A stretch of 9,597 bases of DNA. Source: Planctomycetota bacterium (GTDB lineage Bacteria > Planctomycetota > PLA2). Where the stretch lies: the NCBI GenBank assembly GCA_023150495.1, contig JAKLKT010000078.1, forward strand, positions 1 to 9,597, in the 5' to 3' direction. The notes beneath the pieces are model-generated. The model made no database searches and was not told where the DNA came from. It worked only from the letters and a program-made list of their open reading frames with translations. Shown here piece by piece: positions 4,743 to 9,597 of this stretch (its first letter is position 1; each line of letters opens with the position of its first letter). Made by a program: the position numbers and the translations under genes.

Positions 4743-6029
4743 ATGTCGAAGGGCCGGCGAACCTATACCGAGCGGTGCACCTTCTGCGGCAAGTCGCGCC
4801 ACATGGTCGACTCGCTCGTGGCCGGCCCGCCGGACGTCTACATCTGCAACGAGTGCGTGGAGCTCTGCAACACGATCCTCCTCGAGGAGACGCGCAAGGG
4901 GGGGACGGCACGCCGCGAGCCCGGCGTCAGCTTCCGGCTGCGGACCCCGCGCGAGATCCACTCCTTCCTGAACGAGTACGTGATCGGGCAGGAGCGGGCC
5001 AAGCGGACGCTCGCGGTGGCGGTCTACAACCACTACCGCCGCATCTCGGTCGGGTTCAAGACCGACGAGGTCGAGCTCGAGAAGAGCAACATCCTCCTCG
5101 TCGGGCCGACCGGCTCGGGGAAGACGCTCCTCGCCCGCTCCCTCGCGCGGTTCCTCGACGTGCCCTTCGCGATCAGCGACGCCACCACGCTCACCGAGGC
5201 GGGCTACGTCGGCGAGGACGTCGAGAACGTCCTCCTGCGCCTGCTGCAGGCGGCCGACTTCGACCGCGAACGGGCGGAGCGCGGGATCGTCTACATCGAC
5301 GAGATCGACAAGATCGCGAAGACGCAGAACAACCAGTCGATCACGCGCGACGTCTCCGGCGAGGGCGTGCAGCAGGGGCTCCTGAAGATCCTCGAGGGCA
5401 CGATCAGCAACATCCCGCCGCAGGGGGGCCGGAAGCACCCCGAGCAGCAGTACCTCCAGATCGACACGACGAACATCCTCTTCATCTGCGGCGGCACCTT
5501 CTCGGGCATCGAGGAGCTCATCAAGAAGCGCGTCGGGAAGAAGCGGATCGGGTTCGTCGACGACGACGGCAAGGAGCAGGGCCAGGACAGCGCCGCGCGC
5601 TACCTCCCCCTGATCGAGACGGAGGACCTCCTCGCCTTCGGCATGATCCCCGAGTTCATCGGCCGTCTTCCCGCCGTGACCGTGCTCGACCCGCTCGGCG
5701 AGGGCGAGATCCTGCGTGTGATGGTCGAGCCGCGGAACGCGATCATCCGCCAGTACCAGAAGTTCTTCGAGATCGAGGGCGTCGAGCTCGCGTTCGACGA
5801 GGACGCGCTCCGCGCGATCGCGAAGGACGCGCTCAAGCGCGAGACCGGCGTGCGCGCGGTCCGCGCGCTCGTCGAGGACTTCCTCCGCGACCTCCTCTAC
5901 GACCTCCCCGAGAACAAGGACAAGGTGGCGCGGTACATCGTGACGGCGGCGGCCTACCGCGGGGAGGAGCCCGTCGGCAAGGTGCTGCGCGCCGACGTGA
6001 AGCGCCCGCCCCAGCGCGACAGCCCGTAG
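4743..6029 (+). CDS. clpX: ATP-dependent Clp protease ATP-binding subunit ClpX
   Basis: ClpX is the hexameric AAA+ unfoldase that feeds substrates into ClpP. The 428 residues begin with the zinc-binding dimerisation domain: C12, C15, C35 and C38 (CTFC...CNEC). One extra residue lies between the Cys pairs compared with E. coli. The AAA+ core follows: Walker A GPTGSGKT (121-128), pore loop GYVG (154-157), Walker B VYIDEID with D186/E187, second pore-loop region RDVSGEGVQQ (202-211), RKH loop (230-232), arginine finger R308 in EFIGR, and sensor 2 R371 in the variant TGVRAVR (E. coli TGARGLR). The IGF tripeptide at 269-271 is the loop that docks on ClpP, so it should work with the neighbouring clpP product. 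The ATG lies 14 nt after the clpP stop with a GGGG (4734-4737) upstream; the frame is open earlier, but only this start gives the family N-terminus. Confidence 0.98.
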   Translation: MSKGRRTYTERCTFCGKSRHMVDSLVAGPPDVYICNECVELCNTILLEETRKGGTARREPGVSFRLRTPREIHSFLNEYVIGQERAKRTLAVAVYNHYRRISVGFKTDEVELEKSNILLVGPTGSGKTLLARSLARFLDVPFAISDATTLTEAGYVGEDVENVLLRLLQAADFDRERAERGIVYIDEIDKIAKTQNNQSITRDVSGEGVQQGLLKILEGTISNIPPQGGRKHPEQQYLQIDTTNILFICGGTFSGIEELIKKRVGKKRIGFVDDDGKEQGQDSAARYLPLIETEDLLAFGMIPEFIGRLPAVTVLDPLGEGEILRVMVEPRNAIIRQYQKFFEIEGVELAFDEDALRAIAKDALKRETGVRAVRALVEDFLRDLLYDLPENKDKVARYIVTAAAYRGEEPVGKVLRADVKRPPQRDSP

Positions 6030-6034
6030 CTCCC

Positions 6035-7093
6035 GTGGCGGGAAGAGAGGGGGCCCCGGGGGCAGGCTCGCTCGCGGGCCTCTCCGTCCGGGAGATCGAG
6101 ACCCTCGTCACTCCCCCCTACCGCGCGAAGCAGGTCTTCCGCTGGGTCCACGTGCGGGGGGCGCTCTCGTACGACGAGATGAGCGACGTGCCGAAGGCGC
6201 TGCGCGAGGCGCTCGCGGCGCGGCTCCCGGCCCGGTCGAGCCGCGTGGTCGAGAGCCACCGCTCCGACGACGGGACCGTGAAGCTCCTCGTCGGACTCGC
6301 GGACGGGGAGCGCGTCGAGTGCGTGCTCATCCCCGAGGGCGACCGCCGGACCGCCTGCATCTCGACCCAGGTGGGCTGCGGCGTCGGCTGCGTCTTCTGC
6401 GCGTCGGGCGCGCAGGGGGTCGTGCGGAACCTCGAGGCGCACGAGATCGTGGAGCAGGTGCTCTGGCTCCGCGACGCCGTCGCGGGCGGGGAGCGCGCCG
6501 AGGGGACGCGCCTCTCGAACATCGTCGTCATGGGGATGGGAGAGCCGCTGCACAATGTCCCGAACGTGGTGCGGGCGCTCCGCCTCGTCCAGGATCCCGA
6601 CGGGATCGACATCGGCTCGCGCCGGATCACCGTCTCGACCTCGGGACCGCGGAAGGGCTTCGAGGAGCTTCTCGCCTCCGGCCTGCGGGTGAACCTCGCG
6701 ATCTCGCTCCACGCGGCGACGGACGAGCTGCGGCGCCGCCTCGTGCCGAAGGGCGGCACGGGCACCGTCGCCGAGCTCCACGACATGGCCGGGCGGTGGT
6801 TCGAGGCGACGGGTCGCGACGTGACGTTCGAGTACGTCCTCCTCGGGGGCGTCAACGACCGGGACGACGACGCCGAGGCGCTGGCGCGGCTCGCGGGCCG
6901 CCACCGGAACGTCAACCTGATCCCGATGAACCCGGTCTCCTTCGCGCCGGAGCTGAAGGCGCCGCTGCCCGAAAGCGTCGAGCGCTTCTCCGCGATCCTC
7001 CGGAGGGCGGGCGTCGTCGTCCACACGCGCCGCCAGCGCGGCGACGACGTCGCGGCCGCGTGCGGCCAGCTCCGGCTCTCGCGGGCCCCCTAG
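6035..7093 (+). CDS. rlmN: 23S rRNA/tRNA adenine-C2 methyltransferase RlmN (radical SAM)
   Basis: RlmN methylates C2 of A2503 in 23S rRNA and A37 in some tRNAs, supporting peptidyl-transferase function and decoding accuracy. The 352 residues hold the family N-terminal part YRAKQVFRWVHVRGALSYDEMSDVPKALRE (29-58). The radical-SAM cluster motif C115-x3-C119-x2-C122 follows, then GMGEPL (167-172), SAM-binding STSG (201-204) and NLIPMNP (294-300). The two methyl-transfer cysteines are C108 and C343 (ACGQL); C108, C115, C119 and C122 have the same spacing as in E. coli. The GTG at 6035, 5 nt after the clpX stop, is the only plausible start in frame with a family-like N-terminus. It has no clear Shine-Dalgarno, so coupling to clpX translation is likely. 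Next to ClpXP many bacteria have lon; here it is replaced by this gene. Confidence 0.95.
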   Translation: MAGREGAPGAGSLAGLSVREIETLVTPPYRAKQVFRWVHVRGALSYDEMSDVPKALREALAARLPARSSRVVESHRSDDGTVKLLVGLADGERVECVLIPEGDRRTACISTQVGCGVGCVFCASGAQGVVRNLEAHEIVEQVLWLRDAVAGGERAEGTRLSNIVVMGMGEPLHNVPNVVRALRLVQDPDGIDIGSRRITVSTSGPRKGFEELLASGLRVNLAISLHAATDELRRRLVPKGGTGTVAELHDMAGRWFEATGRDVTFEYVLLGGVNDRDDDAEALARLAGRHRNVNLIPMNPVSFAPELKAPLPESVERFSAILRRAGVVVHTRRQRGDDVAAACGQLRLSRAP

Positions 7094-7144
7094 CCCCCCC
7101 GGCCCCCCCCCGAATCCCCTCCCCGTGTGCTACAAAGGCCGGCC
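7094..7144 (+). promoter_or_regulatory. Cytosine-rich tract and possible start signal between rlmN and gatC
   Basis: In 7094-7124, 24 of 31 bases are C and only 3 are G. A transcript of this composition is the type of unstructured C-rich, G-poor RNA that Rho binds (rut-like). It is followed by TGCTACAAAG (7128-7137): TACAAA (7131-7136) preceded by TGC could be a weak extended -10. The same bases include AAAGG (7134-7138), which sits 6 nt before the gatC ATG and is more probably its Shine-Dalgarno. Termination here would separate the tig-clp-rlmN and gatCAB units. The composition is seen; the function is inference. Confidence 0.3.
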
Positions 7145-7441
7145 ATGGCGATCGATCCCGCCGAGGTCTTGCGCATCGCCCGGCTCGCCCGGCTGACGGT
7201 CCATCCGGACGAGGCGCGGCGGCTCGCGAAGGATCTCGACCGGATCGTCGGCCACATCGACAGCCTCAGGTCCGTGAAGCTCCCCGAGGGCGCCGAGGCG
7301 CTCACCTACTTCGGCAGGGACGTGCACCGGCCGGACGAGCCGGGCCCCTGCCTGCCGCGGGAGGACGCGCTCCGCAACGCGCCGATGCAGGACGGCGACT
7401 TCTTCCTCGTCCCGAAGATCGTGGACAAGGAGGAGTCGTGA
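7145..7441 (+). CDS. gatC: Asp/Glu-tRNA amidotransferase subunit C
   Basis: GatC is the small belt-like subunit that holds GatA and GatB together in the complex converting mis-acylated Glu-tRNA(Gln) and Asp-tRNA(Asn) to Gln- and Asn-tRNA. Its 98 residues fit the family. The N-terminal helices VLRIARLARLTVHPDEARRLAKDLDRIVGHIDSL (8-41) are followed by the extended arm, with RPDEPGPCLPREDALRNAPMQDGDFFLVPKIV (62-93). AAAGG (7134-7138) lies 6 nt before the chosen ATG; a GTG slightly upstream would add non-family residues. The last codons contain the Shine-Dalgarno for gatA, and its stop overlaps the gatA start (GTGA). Confidence 0.95.
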   Translation: MAIDPAEVLRIARLARLTVHPDEARRLAKDLDRIVGHIDSLRSVKLPEGAEALTYFGRDVHRPDEPGPCLPREDALRNAPMQDGDFFLVPKIVDKEES

Positions 7442-8898
7442 GCGGGCTCTGCCAGGAGGGCGCCGCGGCGCTCGCCGCCGCCGTCCGCGGCCGCGAGGCG
7501 AGCGCGGTCGAGGTCGCCGACGCGCACCTCGAGCGCGCGCTCAGGTGGAACGACGACGTGGAGGCATTCCTCCACCTCGAGCCCGAGGACGTGAGGAGGC
7601 AGGCGCGCGAGATCGACCGGCGGATCGCTGCCGGGGAGGACCCGGGCCCGCTCGCGGGCGTGCCGGTCGCGATCAAGGACAACCTCTGCGTCCGCGGCCA
7701 GCCGACCACGTGCGCGTCGAGGATCCTCGAGCCGTTCCACCCCCCCTACGACGCGCACGTCGTCGAGCGGCTCCGGGCGGCGGGCGCGGTGCTCTTCGGC
7801 AAGACGAACCTCGACGAGTTCGCCATGGGCTCGAGCACCGAGAACTCCGCTTTCGGGCCGACGAGGAACCCCTTCGACCTCGCGCGCACCGCCGGCGGGT
7901 CGTCGGGCGGCAGCGCCGCGGCCGTCGCGGCAGGCCTCGCGCCGCTCGCGCTCGGGAGCGACACGGGCGGGTCGATCCGCCAGCCGGCGGCGCTCTGCGG
8001 CGTCGTCGGGATGAAGCCCACCTACGGCCTCGTCTCCCGCTACGGCCTCATCGCGTTCGCGTCGTCGCTCGACCAGATCGGGCCCTTCGCGCGGACGGTC
8101 GACGACGCGGCGCTGCTGCTCGGGGCGATCGCGGGCCACGACCCGCGCGACGCGACCTCCTCCGCGGAGCCCGTGCCCGACCTCAGGCAGCGCGGCGACG
8201 TGAAGGGGCTCCGCATCGGCGTGCCGCGGGAGTGTTTCGGCGAGGGTCTGTCGGGCGACGTGCGCGCGGCCGTGGACGCGGCGCTCCGGAGGCTCAAGGA
8301 CGCGGGCGCGAGGATCGAGGAGGTCTCGCTGCCGCTGTCGGTCCACGGGATCGCCGTCTACTACATCGTGGCGCCGAGCGAGGCGTCGAGCAACCTCGCG
8401 CGCTACGACGGCGTGCGCTACGGGCTCCGCGGCGAGGGCCGGAGCGTCGAGGAGATGTTCTCGGAGACGCGCGGCGAGGGCTTCGGGGCCGAGGTGAAGC
8501 GCAGGATCCTCCTCGGCACCTTCGCGCTCTCGAGCGGCTACTACGAGGCCTACTACGGCCGCGCCCAGAAGGTGCGCGCCGCGATGCGCCACGAGATGGA
8601 GGATTGCTTCCGGAAGGTCGATCTCCTCGCGAGCCCGACGACCCCCACGGCGGCGTTCGCGCTCGGCGAGAAGGCGTCGGATCCGCTCGCGATGTACCTC
8701 TCGGACGTGCTCACGGTGACCGCGAACCTCTGCGGCGTCCCGGCGCTCTCGCTCTCCTGCGGCCGCACCGCGGAGGGCCTGCCCGTGGGCCTCCAGCTCA
8801 CGGCGCGGCGCTTCGGCGAGGCGACGCTCTTCCGCGCGGCGCGCGCCGCGGAGGCGCTGCTGCCCGCGTACGCATGGCCCCCGGAGCCCCCCCGATGA
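7438..8898 (+). CDS. gatA: Asp/Glu-tRNA amidotransferase subunit A (glutaminase)
   Basis: GatA is the amidase-signature subunit that hydrolyses glutamine and channels the ammonia to GatB. The 486 residues contain the complete catalytic triad K80 (VAIKDN), cis-Ser S155 (GGSSGGS) and nucleophile S179 (GSDTGGSIRQPA). These are each exactly one position beyond K79/S154/S178 of S. aureus GatA. Family blocks GKTNLDEFAMGSSTENSAFGPTRNP and GMKPTYGLVSRYGL are intact, as is the C-terminal SPTTPTAAFALGEK...TVTANLCGVPALSLSCG region. The start is a GTG sharing GTGA with the gatC stop. The strong AAGGAGG at 7427-7433 lies 4 nt upstream, which settles it although the frame is open further back. The stop is 37 nt before gatB. 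Confidence 0.97.
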   Translation: MSGLCQEGAAALAAAVRGREASAVEVADAHLERALRWNDDVEAFLHLEPEDVRRQAREIDRRIAAGEDPGPLAGVPVAIKDNLCVRGQPTTCASRILEPFHPPYDAHVVERLRAAGAVLFGKTNLDEFAMGSSTENSAFGPTRNPFDLARTAGGSSGGSAAAVAAGLAPLALGSDTGGSIRQPAALCGVVGMKPTYGLVSRYGLIAFASSLDQIGPFARTVDDAALLLGAIAGHDPRDATSSAEPVPDLRQRGDVKGLRIGVPRECFGEGLSGDVRAAVDAALRRLKDAGARIEEVSLPLSVHGIAVYYIVAPSEASSNLARYDGVRYGLRGEGRSVEEMFSETRGEGFGAEVKRRILLGTFALSSGYYEAYYGRAQKVRAAMRHEMEDCFRKVDLLASPTTPTAAFALGEKASDPLAMYLSDVLTVTANLCGVPALSLSCGRTAEGLPVGLQLTARRFGEATLFRAARAAEALLPAYAWPPEPPR

Positions 8899-8935
8899 CC
8901 ATGCCGCGGACGTCGCGGACCCGGGAGATGTCCCG

Positions 8936-9597
8936 ATGAAGCACACGGTGCTCGTCGGCATGGAGGTCCACCTCCAGCTGCGCACGCGGAGCAAGATGTT
9001 CTGCGGCTGCCCCGTGAGGTTCGGCGCGCCCGTGAACACGCTCGTCTGCCCCGTATGCCTCGGCATGCCGGGCTCGCTCCCCGTCCCGAACCGCGAAGCG
9101 ATCACGATGGCGCTCGCGCTCGCGACCGCGATGGGGTGCGAGATCGCGATGCTCACGAAGTTCGACCGGAAGAACTACTTCTATCCCGATCTCCCGAAGG
9201 GCTACCAGATCAGCCAGTACGACCGGCCGCTCGCGACGGGCGGCGGGATCGAGGTCGTCAGCGAGGCGGGCACGAAGACCGTGCGGCTGCGGCGACTCCA
9301 CATCGAGGAGGACGTCGGCAAGAACCTCCACGACGACGCGACCGGCCTCTCCCGCGTCGACTTCAACCGCGCGGGGACGCCGCTCGTCGAGATCGTCTCC
9401 GAGCCCGACATCGCCTCCCCGGAGGAGGCGCGCGCCTACCTGAACGCGCTCCGGGCGCTCGTCCAGTACCTCGACGTGAGCGACGCCAACATGCAGGAGG
9501 GCAACCTCCGCTGCGAGCCGAACGTCAATCTCCACATCGAGGCCAAGGGATCGGTCGTGAAGACGCCGATCATCGAGGTGAAGAACCTCAATTCCGT
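8936..9597 (+). CDS. gatB: Asp/Glu-tRNA amidotransferase subunit B (5' part, runs off the window)
   Basis: GatB binds the mis-acylated tRNA and carries out phosphorylation and amidation of the attached Asp or Glu. The first 220 codons are present; the 3' end is cut by the window edge. The N-terminus VGMEVHLQLRTRSKMFCGC is the family hallmark. C23, C25, C38 and C41 (FCGC...CPVC) form the four-cysteine zinc site found in many but not all GatB proteins. The catalytic cradle blocks FDRKNYFYPDLPKGYQISQYD, LHIEEDVGK, VDFNRAGTPLVEIVSEPDI and MQEGNLRCEPNVN are all intact. The ATG is preceded by GGGAG (8923-8927) at 8 nt. Together with gatC and gatA this gives the usual gatCAB order, implying that at least one of GlnRS or AsnRS is missing or that the indirect pathway is used. 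Confidence 0.96.
   Translation, partial: MKHTVLVGMEVHLQLRTRSKMFCGCPVRFGAPVNTLVCPVCLGMPGSLPVPNREAITMALALATAMGCEIAMLTKFDRKNYFYPDLPKGYQISQYDRPLATGGGIEVVSEAGTKTVRLRRLHIEEDVGKNLHDDATGLSRVDFNRAGTPLVEIVSEPDIASPEEARAYLNALRALVQYLDVSDANMQEGNLRCEPNVNLHIEAKGSVVKTPIIEVKNLNS

Noticed and set aside
4775..6034. Long open frame overlapping clpX that continues into rlmN
   Set aside because: The section over clpX is an Arg/Pro-rich shadow; only the part from the GTG at 6035 matches RlmN. There is no ClpX-RlmN fusion.
6319..7437. Open frame overlapping rlmN and gatC that continues into gatA
   Set aside because: This extension of gatA is a shadow over two other genes. The strong Shine-Dalgarno at 7427-7433 and the family N-terminus fix gatA at 7438.
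1..9597. Mobile elements, CRISPR arrays, tRNA/rRNA genes, toxin-antitoxin or defence genes
   Set aside because: No transposase or integrase motifs, no spaced direct-repeat arrays and no tRNA-like cloverleaf were seen. Apart from the two small proteins and the 14-codon fragment at the left edge, each gene belongs to a housekeeping family.

Overview
This is a very GC-rich bacterial chromosome segment carrying mostly core housekeeping genes. The reading frames have strongly G/C-ending codons, and almost every antisense or off-frame reading is an Arg/Ala/Pro-rich shadow. GatCAB amidotransferase, Rho without its usual N-terminal domain, and the order tig-clpP-clpX-rlmN-gatCAB fit a deep-branching, high-GC Gram-negative-type lineage such as an Acidobacteriota-like one. 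That placement is a guess from style and was not tested; the sequence alone does not fix the phylum.

Layout, left to right. Positions 1-47 hold the last codons of an upstream + strand gene. Positions 48-229 are non-coding and contain a promoter-like element (TTGACG) with an 8-bp direct repeat across its spacer. Positions 230-834 encode two small Cys-containing proteins of unknown function. They are recognisably related to each other, so this is a tandem, diverged duplication. They meet, tail to tail across a GC-rich hairpin, a minus-strand pair: rho (1170-2372) followed by a short GGQ-domain ribosome-rescue-type hydrolase (856-1173) whose GTG start overlaps the rho stop. The 302-bp divergent gap 2373-2674 holds a good candidate rho promoter, a structured rho leader, and a palindrome just ahead of tig.

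From 2675 to the end every gene is on the + strand: trigger factor, ClpP, ClpX, the 23S rRNA/tRNA methyltransferase RlmN, and the three subunits of the Asp/Glu-tRNA amidotransferase (GatC, GatA and the first 220 codons of GatB). Several junctions are 4-bp ATGA/GTGA overlaps, which suggests translational coupling. A cytosine-rich 31-base tract separates rlmN from gatC.

The genes cover nascent-chain folding (Tig), regulated proteolysis (ClpXP), decoding accuracy and aminoacyl-tRNA supply (RlmN, GatCAB), transcription termination (Rho) and rescue of stalled ribosomes (GGQ protein). Nothing here is a mobile element, CRISPR array, RNA gene or defence island. The least explained part is the small-protein pair at 230-834. 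The most unusual core proteins are Rho, with a nine-arginine tract in place of its N-terminal helical domain, and the minimal GGQ hydrolase coupled to it.
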